A stretch of 64,000 bases of DNA from Parvularculaceae bacterium (GTDB lineage: Bacteria; Pseudomonadota; Alphaproteobacteria; Caulobacterales; Parvularculaceae). Made by a program: the position numbers and the translations under genes. Shown in pieces: positions 18,175 to 26,502 of this stretch (the stretch's first letter is position 1; each line of letters begins with the position of its first letter). Below the pieces are notes generated by a model. The model made no database searches and had not been told where the DNA came from. It worked only from the letters and a program-made list of their open reading frames with translations. Location: positions 62,001-126,000 of the forward strand of contig JANQMJ010000016.1 in the NCBI GenBank assembly GCA_028280115.1, read 5' to 3'.

Positions 18175-18453
18175 TCAATCGCTAAAGGGGCGCACGGTCA
18201 CTGTAACGGCGATGTCGTCCGGCAACCCCGCGTCACCGACCGGGACCATGCCAAACCGGAGCGCACAGCAAACACGCCCACTCTCCAGCGGCGCAAGGCG
18301 CACCGTGAAGGCGCTGTCTTGATCGGCCGGAAATGGCGTCAGCCACGCAATGGATTTCCAAGCGCCGACGCCGTCTTTCTGCTCGACCACAACGACAAAG
18401 GCGGCGAGCTTCGTATTCGTAATATCGGATAGTTCCACGAGCATGACCGACAC
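18175..18453 (-). CDS. Small secreted or membrane-anchored protein next to tyrosinase (start unclear)
   Basis: An unrecognised small protein downstream of the tyrosinase gene. The only standard start in frame is GTG at 18453 (92 aa), but the same frame stays open upstream to 18630. There it reads like real protein: an Ala/Leu-rich anchor or signal segment (AIKGGLAAAALWIAGG) followed by DTLCESVRLDPHTLQAAAS. That stretch has no ATG, GTG or TTG; ATA 18582 or ATT 18573 would be candidates, giving about 132-135 residues. The rest is beta-rich (AAFVVVVEQ, AFTVRLAPLESGRVCCALRF). Position and size recall a helper for tyrosinase, as caddie proteins are in Streptomyces, but no sequence likeness is claimed. 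Confidence 0.6.
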   Translation of the reverse strand: MSVMLVELSDITNTKLAAFVVVVEQKDGVGAWKSIAWLTPFPADQDSAFTVRLAPLESGRVCCALRFGMVPVGDAGLPDDIAVTVTVRPFSD

Positions 18454-18596
18454 GTCTTCAGAAAGACATGACGCGGCCGCTTGCAGCGTATGCGGATCAA
18501 GACGAACGGACTCACACAGCGTATCGCTGCCTCCGGCGATCCATAAGGCCGCCGCCGCAAGCCCGCCCTTAATGGCGCTTATGACGAGATTAAAAG

Positions 18597-20057
18597 CTAC
18601 TGCACCCGCCTTTCTTTGATTCTGACGCCTTCATCATCAACTTCCGGAATCGCGCGTCGCGGAATCGTCACAGGCTGAAGCGCGCCTATAGTCAGATTAG
18701 GATTTCGCACTTCGCGTCCTTCTTCAATCGGCACGGCGACCAGCGTCACAACCGGCGCCTCGCCAGTCGCGCGTCCTGCAGCACGCAGTTTTTGCAGCGC
18801 GCTATCGAGGCTGACGTAATAGTTCCTGGTCGTATGATGCGACGACGGATCGGTGAAGAACGCAAAGCTTCCCGCATAGGAAGGCGAACGCGGGTTCGCC
18901 GCCTCGTCCTCGCCCAGGTCCACATATACTTGCACGTAAAAGTCCTCATCCGCCGGCGGTGCGACATCGTCGAGGCGCAGGAGAAGGCGGCTTTCGCTGT
19001 CCACACTTTCCATCGCGGCTGCTTCGCGGGGTATTGTGAGCCGGGCTCGCAGCGGCTGGCCGACCGCCAACCGCAAATCGCGCTGGGGTTCAAATTCAGT
19101 GTTAGGTTCGAACCGGATCGCCGCGCCCCTTTCAAGGAATTCCCGCAGCCATGCTCTTTCCACCAATTGAAAGTTCAATAACCCGCAAGGGCCGGGCGGC
19201 ACGAACTGATAGGACAAGAGCGGGGCAAGAATCATCGAGTCAACACGGTAGGTGACCGGATTCCCGGCACCGTCCACCATTTGCCCGGTAATATCGAAAT
19301 TCGTGTAAAGAGGATCGTTGGTGTTGGCGTTGCCGCGCTGATTCCATTCAAACCAGAAATAGTCAATCACATTGTGATGAGTCCAAAACACCGGATCGAG
19401 CGGCGACATATAGCTGCCCATCGTGCCGCCAACAAAGCCGTGAATGTAATTGTGCGGATTTTCAAGCGCGCCAGTGCTTCCTTGGAAATCCGGCCCGTCC
19501 GCCAGGATCGGCCGCAGGCGCTTGGCCTTGCCACTGGCGAACAATTCGAAATCGGTCTCGTTCAGAATCGCGTCCATAGCGTCGCCGCCGACGATCGTTT
19601 CGGACGCCTCACTTGAAGAGGTTGCGGTTCTCGGCGAGTGAAATAAAGAGCTTCCGCCGACCCAGAACGGCGCGGGAATTTTGCGACTGCACGACCAATT
19701 CCAATACGGCAAACCGAAATCTGCATCGCCTAGCAGCGACTGACATATACGCTCAAACGACAATAGATAGGCCCGATGCCAGGGTAAAAAGAACCAATTG
19801 CCGTGTGGACAAAAATTCTGATGGATTTCCGCCTGACGCGTCCAGTTGCGTGGGTCAGAGTTCGGCAGCGCTTTCATCTGCGCCACTGCGTCGCGATAGG
19901 CCTGCACGATGGGATGGGTGTTGCTGAGCGTTGAAATGTCGCGGCGGCGCGGCCTATTCTGGATCGCCTCCTTGAGCGACTCGCAACCGCCGAGCGCAAA
20001 GAGAACGGCGAGGCTGCCGCCGCTGTAAAGCAGCGTTCGTCTGTCGACATAGGTCAT
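18597..20057 (-). CDS. Tat-exported tyrosinase/polyphenol oxidase lipoprotein
   Basis: A type-3 binuclear copper enzyme that would oxidise phenols or catechols with O2 outside the cytoplasm. The copper A ligands are His79, His85 and His94 (IHQNFCPHGNWFFLPWHRAY). Cys83 sits in a C-x-H arrangement with His85, as in the thioether-linked fungal enzymes. The copper B ligands are His202, His206 and one of His227/228 (NPHNYIHGF, FWTHHNVIDYFW). The N-terminus MTYVDRRTLLYSGG combines a twin-arginine with a lipobox (ALGGC, Cys25), so it is probably folded and loaded before Tat export and then lipidated. The C-terminal 250 residues form a beta-rich domain. The region upstream is AT-rich, unlike neighbouring DNA. 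Confidence 0.9.
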   Translation of the reverse strand: MTYVDRRTLLYSGGSLAVLFALGGCESLKEAIQNRPRRRDISTLSNTHPIVQAYRDAVAQMKALPNSDPRNWTRQAEIHQNFCPHGNWFFLPWHRAYLLSFERICQSLLGDADFGLPYWNWSCSRKIPAPFWVGGSSLFHSPRTATSSSEASETIVGGDAMDAILNETDFELFASGKAKRLRPILADGPDFQGSTGALENPHNYIHGFVGGTMGSYMSPLDPVFWTHHNVIDYFWFEWNQRGNANTNDPLYTNFDITGQMVDGAGNPVTYRVDSMILAPLLSYQFVPPGPCGLLNFQLVERAWLREFLERGAAIRFEPNTEFEPQRDLRLAVGQPLRARLTIPREAAAMESVDSESRLLLRLDDVAPPADEDFYVQVYVDLGEDEAANPRSPSYAGSFAFFTDPSSHHTTRNYYVSLDSALQKLRAAGRATGEAPVVTLVAVPIEEGREVRNPNLTIGALQPVTIPRRAIPEVDDEGVRIKERRVQ

Positions 20058-20333
20058 TTGTGTCTCTCCTAATAAAATGTGAAAACATACTCAAAAAAAC
20101 AAAGAAATTTACTAGCAGCTACGCTTATCACACAAATATAGTGTCAAGCTCTACAAGTTGTATAGAGATATTCTCTGGCGCTTATAAATATACACTACGC
20201 CGCTAGATTTTTCGGCCATTTTTATACTCGACGGGGCTTTCATATGCGACTGTCAACAGATCGGCGTTTGAGCCCAAATTATCGCCGCCGGGCGGGAACG
20301 CGGCCATCCTGGCTCAGGCGGGAAATGCAATCG
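20058..20333. other. AT-rich intergenic region upstream of tyrosinase gene
   Basis: This gap is strikingly richer in A and T (for example the stretches aaaaaaacaaagaaattt and tataaatatacactacg) than any other non-coding part of the window. It ends abruptly near 20240, where GC-rich sequence resumes. It must hold the tyrosinase promoter, reading leftward, with tctctcctaat complementing an aggagaga ribosome site just before the start. The composition hints that the tyrosinase unit arrived from elsewhere. No gene or tRNA is seen in it. Confidence 0.6.
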
Positions 20334-21287
20334 TTATTCTGCTTCGCAGGCGACAGGCGCTTCGGCCATGCCGGCGCCGAGATAACAGGGCGCGCCGATC
20401 GCGCGATCGAGCGCGGGCCGATGAATGAGATAATGGCTGCCGCCAAAAACAACCAACACATTATCGCCGGCGTTCAAACGCTCAATGATGAGGTTATGAA
20501 GAAACGCTCCCCGCGCGCGAGAAATGGCGGCGGCGATCCGGTTGGACCCGTAAGGACCGTCGGCGAGCGGACCTGCCTCCTCCGACTCAAAGTCGTCGCC
20601 GAAAGGCTTGCCATTGGTCCTGGCGTACCAGGCGTCCCACGCCGCGCTGGTCGGCAAGACGTCGGCGTCCAGGGCGAGCCGCTCTCGGTTGTGCTCGATT
20701 TCGCCTTCGAGCAACGCCGCGATCCGCAGGTCGCTCGCGGCGTTAATTTTTTCCTGCCGGATCCACTGCGGGATGGTGCGGAGCGTATAAAATCCAAGAA
20801 GGTCTTCCGGATCGAAGCCGCTTGACAGGAGCGCATCGCGAATATCGGAATCATCCGGTTCGCCGCCCAGCACCGTTGCGCCCTCTTTCAAGGCGCCAAG
20901 CACCGCCGGCACGGTTTCGCCGCGCGCCTGGAAGCCGTTTTCGGCGCGTGCATTGCGCGCATAGTCAAGCAGCCGCTCTGCATTCGGTCCGCGAGACGTG
21001 GGAAAGCCTTCGACAATCGCTATGTCGAAATCGAACGCCTCATAGGCGTCGTTGATGACCTTAAAAGTCAGACTGTCGGTTTTTGTCGAATGAACCGCCG
21101 CCAGGCAGACGAGCTTTTTGTCGCCCATCGCGTAAACCGCGCCATAGGCGTCCGCAGGCTGGCTGTCGCGCAGCGCAGTCGTCCATGGCGCCAGCATTTC
21201 AGGCGCCGGCGATAATCGGTTCGGCGCGCTTGCAAAAAGCATGAGCGCCACGGCAATGCTTACAGCTGCCAAATACATGTCGGCCAA
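20334..21287 (-). CDS. ChaN/EreA/TraB-like (TIKI superfamily) exported protein
   Basis: A 317-residue protein with an N-terminal hydrophobic segment (MYLAAVSIAVALMLFASAP) as signal or anchor. Motifs resemble the EreA/ChaN/TraB-GumN superfamily: an early VCLAAVHS, an acidic DFDIAIVEGFPT after a strand, LGGEPDD, and near the end DNVLVVFGGSHYLIHRPAL with a conserved His. Members include erythromycin esterases, haem-binding ChaN and metal-dependent TIKI proteases. The residues kept here fit a hydrolase-like core, but the exact subgroup and substrate are unknown. It follows the oxidase assembly genes on the same strand after a 57-nt gap and may or may not be in their transcript. Confidence 0.6.
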   Translation of the reverse strand: MADMYLAAVSIAVALMLFASAPNRLSPAPEMLAPWTTALRDSQPADAYGAVYAMGDKKLVCLAAVHSTKTDSLTFKVINDAYEAFDFDIAIVEGFPTSRGPNAERLLDYARNARAENGFQARGETVPAVLGALKEGATVLGGEPDDSDIRDALLSSGFDPEDLLGFYTLRTIPQWIRQEKINAASDLRIAALLEGEIEHNRERLALDADVLPTSAAWDAWYARTNGKPFGDDFESEEAGPLADGPYGSNRIAAAISRARGAFLHNLIIERLNAGDNVLVVFGGSHYLIHRPALDRAIGAPCYLGAGMAEAPVACEAE

Positions 21288-21344
21288 TCCGCTATAGACG
21301 TCGCTGCTTTGAAACAGCTTGCGAGCCTCTTCGCAAGCGCTGTT

Positions 21345-21764
21345 TCAGCCGCCAAACGCCACTTCGTGCATGATCCGGCCGGGCAGAAAGGCGAACAGGC
21401 CGGCGATGACAAGCGCGCCGATAAAAAGCCCGATGAACGGGCGGGCGTGGTATTTCAGCGCGCCGCCGCCGCGGGCGAGCAGATAAAGACCCTGGGCCAG
21501 TCCGTAAAACGTCAACACCGTAAAAAGATGAATCGGGGTGAACCACTGCGTTATGGGCAGGCCGGGGCGCTGCGACGGCAGGACGAAAATGCTCGAAACA
21601 GCGACCACCATCATGATCAAAACCCATAGGGAACCCAAGCTCTTGTGCGGCAGGGTTCCCTTGGGCGCGACGAGCTGCACGATGCCGAGCACGAAGGCCG
21701 CCATCGCCCCGAAGGCGTGCACCTGAATAACCCAAGGCGCATCCAGCAAGGGCTGCAATGACAA
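21345..21764 (-). CDS. DUF2306-type four-helix membrane protein
   Basis: A 139-residue integral membrane protein with four helices and a histidine in or near each (VIQVHAFGAM, LPHKSLGS, TPIHLFTVL, LKYHARPFIG). This matches DUF2306-like proteins, whose His pattern suggests haem or metal binding, although no function is established. The start is TTG at 21764, supported by a strong ribosome site (gggagg) 6 nt upstream; no ATG lies near. It is transcribed in the same direction as surf1 and the ctaB-ctaG-ctaE genes upstream, so it may belong to the respiratory oxidase transcript. The 136 nt between it and surf1 hold no other gene. Confidence 0.68.
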   Translation of the reverse strand: MSLQPLLDAPWVIQVHAFGAMAAFVLGIVQLVAPKGTLPHKSLGSLWVLIMMVVAVSSIFVLPSQRPGLPITQWFTPIHLFTVLTFYGLAQGLYLLARGGGALKYHARPFIGLFIGALVIAGLFAFLPGRIMHEVAFGG

Positions 21765-21900
21765 TTTCCGCCTCCCTGCTTGCTGCCGCCGAGCGCTGCG
21801 GGCTGGCGCGCGCTGCGATCAACAAGGCCCTGCCCGACGCAAGACGCCGCAAGACACGCCGCCATCCCCGCTTGAGCGCCGCAAAGCGATCTGCTGAGCT

Positions 21901-22659
21901 TTATTTTTTAAAGTTATTTGATTTTGTGTGGACTGGCAAGGAAAATATCAACCAGACAGCGATCAGCGCCCCGGCAAGGCCGAACCAGGTGAGCGCGTAT
22001 TCAAGATGCCGGTTGCTAAATTCAAGGCGCGTTGCGCCGCCCCTGGGCCATGCCGCTGCGTTTTCCGCGCCGTCGCTGTCGATGTAATAGCCCGGCGCGG
22101 CAATGCCTGAAGCGGCGGCGAACCGCGCCGGATCGCGCACCAGCCACAGTCCGCCCTGCGCCTGTGCGTCGCCGCGCACCCACCTGGAAATGCCGGTGAG
22201 ATGTTCAGGCGAACGAAAAAGGCCGCGCACGGTGATATTGCCGGGCGCCTCGCCGTCGGCGCGGCTTTCCCGCAGCGCAAAGGCCTGCGGGGCAAAGCCG
22301 CGATTGACGAACACGAACTGCTCGCCGGCGCCGGACGCCGACGTTTCGATCGGCGTGAACACAAACACGCCAGGCGCGCCGTCATGGGCGCCGAAGACGC
22401 GGACTTCATGATCGTGAGCGTAAACGCCTTTTATTTCGACCGGCGCATAGTCCATCGCCTCGCCAGCCTCGGCGCGCGCGACCGCCTCCGCATAGGCAAT
22501 CGGCGCTGCATCAACGCCCGCCTCCACCTGCGCGATCAGGCCGCGTTTCCATTCAAGGCGCTTGAGCTGCCAGACGCCGAGCGAAACCAGCACGCCCAGT
22601 CCGATCAGCGCGCAACCGGTCAACACGGGAAGAAAACGAAATCGCCGGCCCGACAGCAT
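21901..22659 (-). CDS. SURF1 family cytochrome oxidase assembly protein
   Basis: An inner-membrane factor that helps insert haem a into subunit I of cytochrome c oxidase. The 252-residue protein has the family layout: an N-terminal helix (FLPVLTGCALIGLGVLVSLG) followed by VWQLKRLEWK, a periplasmic domain with PVEIKGVYAHDHEV and QFVFVNRGFAP, and a C-terminal helix (YALTWFGLAGALIAVWLIF) preceded by NRHLEYALTW, which is a SURF1 signature. It lies 2 nt downstream of the DUF983 gene, so translation is probably coupled. It ends a run of oxidase assembly genes (ctaB, coxF, ctaG, ctaE) that usually occur together in alphaproteobacteria. Confidence 0.92.
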   Translation of the reverse strand: MLSGRRFRFLPVLTGCALIGLGVLVSLGVWQLKRLEWKRGLIAQVEAGVDAAPIAYAEAVARAEAGEAMDYAPVEIKGVYAHDHEVRVFGAHDGAPGVFVFTPIETSASGAGEQFVFVNRGFAPQAFALRESRADGEAPGNITVRGLFRSPEHLTGISRWVRGDAQAQGGLWLVRDPARFAAASGIAAPGYYIDSDGAENAAAWPRGGATRLEFSNRHLEYALTWFGLAGALIAVWLIFSLPVHTKSNNFKK

Positions 22660-22661
22660 GA

Positions 22662-23030
22662 TTATTCTTCAAGCCGGCCCTCGGCGGCCTTATGGACGTA
22701 TTGCAGGGCGATCAGCGTCGCCTTGAAGGGCCGCAGCAACGCCAGGGTCAAAACCACCGCCGCGCCGGCGCTGATCAAAAAGGCGAGCCACAAGGGCGCG
22801 TACCACATGAAACGGGCGACGAAGGCGAGGGCCACGGCGATGAAGCCGACAATGAACATCACGAACACCGCCGGTCCGTCGCCGCTGTCCGCCTTGGCGA
22901 AATCGAGCCCGCAAACCTCGCAGGACGAACGCAAGGTGAGAAAGCCGTCAAACAGCGCGCCTTGGCCGCAGCGCGGACATGTCCCCTTCATGCCGGCGGC
23001 ATAGGGCGAAACGGGCGGATAGTCGGTCAT
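22662..23030 (-). CDS. DUF983 zinc-ribbon membrane protein
   Basis: A 122-residue protein with a four-cysteine zinc ribbon at the N-terminus (GTCPRCGQG and SSCEVCGLDF) followed by two membrane helices (VFVMFIVGFIAVALAFVARF and LAFLISAGAAVVLTLALL). DUF983 proteins are regularly encoded beside ctaE in alphaproteobacteria and are presumed to have a role in oxidase biogenesis, but none is proven. ATG 23030 overlaps the stop of a 42-codon upstream gene as ATGA, favouring coupled translation; an ATG two codons earlier (23036) is also possible. surf1 follows after 2 nt. Confidence 0.85.
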   Translation of the reverse strand: MTDYPPVSPYAAGMKGTCPRCGQGALFDGFLTLRSSCEVCGLDFAKADSGDGPAVFVMFIVGFIAVALAFVARFMWYAPLWLAFLISAGAAVVLTLALLRPFKATLIALQYVHKAAEGRLEE

Positions 23031-23155
23031 TCGCATACAGAATATTCCGTCGGCTTCGGCGCCGAACCGAACGGCTCGTCAGAGATGAGACAGCCGCCAG
23101 GCGCGGCCGCGCCGACGCCCGCAAAGAACCATTTCAGGCGATCGAGAGCGCCCAT
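23027..23155 (-). CDS. Small protein gene (42 aa) between ctaE and DUF983
   Basis: A short open frame that is easily missed. The ATG at 23155 is preceded by a perfect gggagg ribosome site with 5-nt spacing, and the TGA overlaps the DUF983 ATG (ATGA). The product starts MGALDRLKWFFAGVGAAAPG and ends PFGSAPKPTEYSVCE. It has one moderately hydrophobic stretch with a Cys at residue 22 and another near the end. It sits 32 nt after the ctaE stop. The ribosome site, the tight overlap and the place inside a conserved assembly operon argue for a real gene. No family is recognised; a role in oxidase assembly is inference. Confidence 0.6.
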   Translation of the reverse strand: MGALDRLKWFFAGVGAAAPGGCLISDEPFGSAPKPTEYSVCE

Positions 23156-23187
23156 GACGCCCTCCCATGGTTTGCCTCACCAAGAGG

Positions 23188-24171
23188 TTAGGACAAAAGC
23201 CCCTGATTGCCGAGCACGTAAACGAAAACGTACAAAAACAGCCAGACGACGTCGACGAAATGCCAATACCAGGCCGCCGCTTCAAAACCGAAATGGCGTT
23301 CCGCCGTAAAATGGCCGGCCATGGCGCGAAACAGGCAAACGGTCAGGAATATCGTGCCGATAATCACATGAAGGCCGTGAAAGCCCGTCGCCATGAAAAA
23401 CGACGAGCCGTATATGCCGCCGCCGGAAAACTGGAACATCCCAAAGTGCAACACCTCGGCGTACTCGATCGCCTGCAGCACGGTGAAAAAGAGCCCGAGA
23501 ATGATGGTCAGGACCAGACCCTGGATGAGGCCTTTCTGATCGTTGTTCTGCACGGCGTAATGCGCCCATGTCACGGTCGTGCCCGACAACAAGAGCACCA
23601 GCGTGTTGAGCAGCGGCAGGCCCCAGGGATTGAGCGGCTCAACGCCGACCGGCGGCCAGACGGCGCCCGTCGAATGAGTGCGGCCGTCATTGCCGAGACA
23701 GGCCGGCTCGCCGGCCGCGTTCAGCATTTGCGTCCCGTCGGCGAGCATCACCGGGTCGCACACCCCCGGAAACAGCGCCGCGCCGAAAAACGCCCAGAAC
23801 CAGGCGGCGAAGAACATCACCTCCGAGGCGATGAAAAGGACCATGCCGTAGCGCAGGCCAAGACGCACGACGAGGGAGGTGTTTTCCCCGGCGAGGCTTT
23901 CCTTAACGACGTCGCGCCACCACCCGATCATGGTGACGAGCAGGCCGGCAAAGCCAAGCCAGAACAGGCCGCTGCCGCTCAGGGAAAACCATTTGGCCGA
24001 GGACTGCCCATCGGGGCCGATCTCTACGCCGCCGATCATCAATCCGCCCGAGCCGGTTTGCATCCACGCCACGGCCCCGATCAGCATCACCCCCGCCGCC
24101 GCCGAACCGACCAGCGGCCAGGGAGAGGGATGAACCAGATGATAATCGTGTTTGACGTCAGCGCCGGCCAT
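23188..24171 (-). CDS. ctaE: Cytochrome c oxidase subunit III
   Basis: Core subunit III of the aa3-type oxidase, 327 residues with seven membrane helices. Early sequence [20 protein letters not shown] is the conserved N-terminus. Other landmarks are [20 protein letters not shown] (with the lipid-contact Glu), [36 protein letters not shown] and the last helix [20 protein letters not shown]. Between helices 3 and 4 a longer periplasmic loop (about residues 140-180) carries two Cys (PGVCDPV, GEPACLG), making the protein longer than the usual 260-275 residues. The gene follows ctaG after 116 nt and precedes the 42-codon gene and DUF983. Confidence 0.95.
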   Translation of the reverse strand: MAGADVKHDYHLVHPSPWPLVGSAAAGVMLIGAVAWMQTGSGGLMIGGVEIGPDGQSSAKWFSLSGSGLFWLGFAGLLVTMIGWWRDVVKESLAGENTSLVVRLGLRYGMVLFIASEVMFFAAWFWAFFGAALFPGVCDPVMLADGTQMLNAAGEPACLGNDGRTHSTGAVWPPVGVEPLNPWGLPLLNTLVLLLSGTTVTWAHYAVQNNDQKGLIQGLVLTIILGLFFTVLQAIEYAEVLHFGMFQFSGGGIYGSSFFMATGFHGLHVIIGTIFLTVCLFRAMAGHFTAERHFGFEAAAWYWHFVDVVWLFLYVFVYVLGNQGLLS

Positions 24172-24287
24172 ACATCGCCTCGTTGAAAAAGCCCCGATTT
24201 GAGGCGGTTCTATACGGTCGCGCGGAGAAAATCCAAGCGAGCGAAGGCCGATATCCCGCGCTAAAGAGCCGCAGCGGCCCCCGGCCC

Positions 24288-24848
24288 CTAAGGGCCGACC
24301 GCCGCGAGGGGCTCGTCAGTGTCCCAGGGAAAAAACGTATAGGCCAGCGTGATGGTCTCGACCTCGTCGAGATTGCGATTTTCCGCGAGCGCCGGATCGA
24401 TGAAATAGGTCACCGGCATCAAGACCGACTCGCCGGGCTGAAGCGTCTGTTCGGTAAAGCAAAAGCACTCGATCTTGTTGAAATACATGCCGGCCTTGGC
24501 GGGGGAGACGTTGAAGGTCGCCTGGCCGGAGATCGGCTTGTCGGTCAGATTCTCAGCCTCGTAAAAGGCAAGTCCGGTCTCGCCGATGCGCAATGTCTGG
24601 GACGGCTGTTCGGGCTTGAAACGCCAGGCCAGGCCCTTGGAAACGGTCGCGTCAAAGCGCACGACGACCTGGCGCGACAGAGTGCGGTCGGCCTCGGCGG
24701 TTGCGCGCTGGGTAAAGCCGCCCCAGCCCGTCACCTGACAAAAAGCCCGGTAGATCGGAACGGCCGCAAAGGAAAGCCCGATCATGAAGGCGACGAGGCC
24801 GGCGACCAACATGGCCGTTTTGGCGTTTTTTGATGCGGCGATCATCAT
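24288..24848 (-). CDS. ctaG: Cytochrome c oxidase assembly protein CtaG/Cox11
   Basis: A copper chaperone for the CuB site of subunit I. One N-terminal helix ([20 protein letters not shown]) is followed by [14 protein letters not shown] and a periplasmic immunoglobulin-like domain. That domain carries the copper-binding pair in [12 protein letters not shown], with the third Cys in the YRAFC segment. Length (186) is normal. Several Met codons in a row leave the exact start open by two or three residues. The gene begins 9 nt after coxF. ctaB, coxF, ctaG and ctaE occur in this order in Paracoccus and many relatives. Confidence 0.94.
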   Translation of the reverse strand: MMIAASKNAKTAMLVAGLVAFMIGLSFAAVPIYRAFCQVTGWGGFTQRATAEADRTLSRQVVVRFDATVSKGLAWRFKPEQPSQTLRIGETGLAFYEAENLTDKPISGQATFNVSPAKAGMYFNKIECFCFTEQTLQPGESVLMPVTYFIDPALAENRNLDEVETITLAYTFFPWDTDEPLAAVGP

Positions 24849-24857
24849 CGGCGCCGC

Positions 24858-25025
24858 CTAAAACGCGCGCTCGGCGACGGAACCGCCGAGCCGCAAGATG
24901 GTGACTAAAAACACCAGCAGGACAAACACCCCGAGGCCCAGCGCGATCGCGAGATTGCGCTGGCCGCGCTTGGTCTTTTCCTCCGGGCTCAGCGCCTCGC
25001 CCGTCATGTCCGCGCGATCAGCCAT
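24858..25025 (-). CDS. CoxF-type small membrane protein of oxidase locus
   Basis: A 55-residue protein: a charged N-terminus ([20 protein letters not shown]) and one membrane helix ([20 protein letters not shown]) ending in a short tail. This is the form and place of the CoxF-like proteins encoded between ctaB and ctaG in alphaproteobacteria; their role in oxidase assembly is presumed. ATG 25025 overlaps the end of ctaB by 8 nt, which supports it over an upstream in-frame start that would lie wholly inside ctaB. Confidence 0.78.
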   Translation of the reverse strand: MADRADMTGEALSPEEKTKRGQRNLAIALGLGVFVLLVFLVTILRLGGSVAERAF

Positions 25026-25926
25026 GAAGCCCCGCCAGCCGTTCAAACAAGAGCGCCGCAAATATGCCGAACAGATAGATCATTGAAAAACGGAACAGGC
25101 GCATGGCAGGCTGACGATCGGTTTCCGCCGCGGTCAATACGCGCCAGGCCAGCCATACAAAGCCCGCGCCCAGAACCGCCGCCGCCGCGATGTAAAACGC
25201 GCCCGCCATGCCGATCGCGAAGGGCGCAACACTCGCCGCGACCAAAACCAATGCGTAGATAAAGACCTGCCGCCGAGTCGCGCGCGCGCCTTTAACCACC
25301 GGCATCATCGGAATGCCGGCGCGGGCGTAGTCGCCTTTTTTGAACAGCGCCAAGGCCCAGAAATGCGGCGGCGTCCAGATGAAAATGATCGCGAAGAGAA
25401 CCCAGGCCTCAAGCGGCGCCGTTCCGGAAACCGCAGCCCAGCCGATCACCGGCGGCAGCGCGCCGGCGGCGCCGCCGATGACGATGTTCTGCGGCGTTAG
25501 TCGCTTGAGCCACATGGAGTAGATCACGACATAAAAGAAGATCGTAAAGGCAAGCAGCCCGGCGGCGAGGTAATTCGCCGCGAGCGCCAGCAACGCAACC
25601 GAAAGCGCCGTCAGAAAACCGCCAAGCGCGGCGGCCTCGGCCCGCGGCACGCGTCGCATGGGGATCGGCCGGCTTGCCGTGCGCGCCATCACCGCGTCGA
25701 TATCTGCGTCCCACCACATATTGAGCGCGCCTGAAGCGCCCGCGCCGACGGCGATCGCCAGAAGCGAAATCGCTGCAAGCGCCGGATGAAGCCCGCCGGG
25801 CGCGGCGGCCATGCCGACCAGCGCGGTGAAAATGACCAGCGACATCACGCGCGGTTTTAAGAGCACGATATAATCGCGCGGACCCGCCAGCGCGTAAGTA
25901 TCGCTTTTGATTGCAACCGGTGTCAT
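25018..25926 (-). CDS. ctaB: Protohaem IX farnesyltransferase
   Basis: Converts protohaem to haem O by adding a farnesyl group, the first step to haem A for the oxidase. The 302-residue UbiA-family protein has about eight helices and the prenyl-diphosphate/Mg motif [19 protein letters not shown]. The second conserved region is [30 protein letters not shown]. Length and motifs are normal for CtaB/CyoE. It leads the run ctaB-coxF-ctaG-ctaE and is separated from ctaD by two small membrane protein genes. A haem A synthase gene (ctaA) is not in the window. Confidence 0.95.
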   Translation of the reverse strand: MTPVAIKSDTYALAGPRDYIVLLKPRVMSLVIFTALVGMAAAPGGLHPALAAISLLAIAVGAGASGALNMWWDADIDAVMARTASRPIPMRRVPRAEAAALGGFLTALSVALLALAANYLAAGLLAFTIFFYVVIYSMWLKRLTPQNIVIGGAAGALPPVIGWAAVSGTAPLEAWVLFAIIFIWTPPHFWALALFKKGDYARAGIPMMPVVKGARATRRQVFIYALVLVAASVAPFAIGMAGAFYIAAAAVLGAGFVWLAWRVLTAAETDRQPAMRLFRFSMIYLFGIFAALLFERLAGLHG

Positions 25927-26011
25927 CGGCCGGCTTATGCCTCAAAGGCGCACACAAGAAAATAGCGCCGGGCCCGAAACCGCCGCGGCGCGGCGTCGCG
26001 AGGGGCCGGGA

Positions 26012-26383
26012 TTACCGGCCGAACACCGATTTCGCGCCGAACAGCACCAATATCAACAGCATAAAGGCGATAAAATAGGCCAGCAGCGTCGCCGCCGTCA
26101 TTTGCATGAAGACGCCCAGGCTCGATTCGAACTGCGCCGCCAGCCGGCCGCCGGTCACGGAACCGCCCTCGGGCGTGGGCCCGGCGAAGACCCCGCGCAA
26201 AAACCCGCCGATGGCGAAGAGTACCAGCGCCAGAAGCGTCATGGAGCCGATCTGCGTGCCGCGCCGCATCATCAGCGCGGCAATCACAATCGACCCGAAA
26301 GCGATGAGCAGTGAGATCCAGTCGCCCTGCAAAAAGGTCTGACGCAGAATGTCCAGCATCTGGTTCAAAAGGCTCGCAAGCAT
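26012..26383 (-). CDS. Small multi-helix membrane protein, paralogue of the 26503-26862 gene
   Basis: A 123-residue protein of unknown family with about three helices. It resembles the neighbouring 119-residue product along its length: F-L-x-G-D-W-I near residue 17-23, G-x-Q-I near 43-46, and a matching last helix ending VLFGAKSVFGR against VLFLGKSLIFRD. A Gly-rich loop (AGPTPEGGSVTGG) separates helices 2 and 3. The two genes are a tandem duplication between ctaD and ctaB. No metal or catalytic residues are evident. A link with the oxidase is suggested only by location. ATG 26383 has a tcctcc-complement ribosome site (aggaggg) just upstream. Confidence 0.7.
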   Translation of the reverse strand: MLASLLNQMLDILRQTFLQGDWISLLIAFGSIVIAALMMRRGTQIGSMTLLALVLFAIGGFLRGVFAGPTPEGGSVTGGRLAAQFESSLGVFMQMTAATLLAYFIAFMLLILVLFGAKSVFGR

Positions 26384-26454
26384 ATACCCCTCCTAAGCTC
26401 AGCCCCCGCTTGCGCGCCCATTTGCGCCGCGGGTTTTGACCGTCTCAATTGAAA

Positions 26455-26483
26455 GAGCCGGCGCGCCGCGGCTGCGCCGGCTC
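26455..26483 (-). terminator. Hairpin terminator after the upstream paralogue
   Basis: gagccggcgc and gcgccggctc form a perfect 10-bp stem around a 9-nt loop. On the minus strand the stem is followed by a short T-rich tail (ctctttcaatt). It lies 20 nt past the stop of the 26503-26862 gene and would partly separate the two paralogues. The weak T-run makes it a moderate call. Confidence 0.5.
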
Positions 26484-26502
26484 CTCACGCCTCTCCCCAA
26501 AG

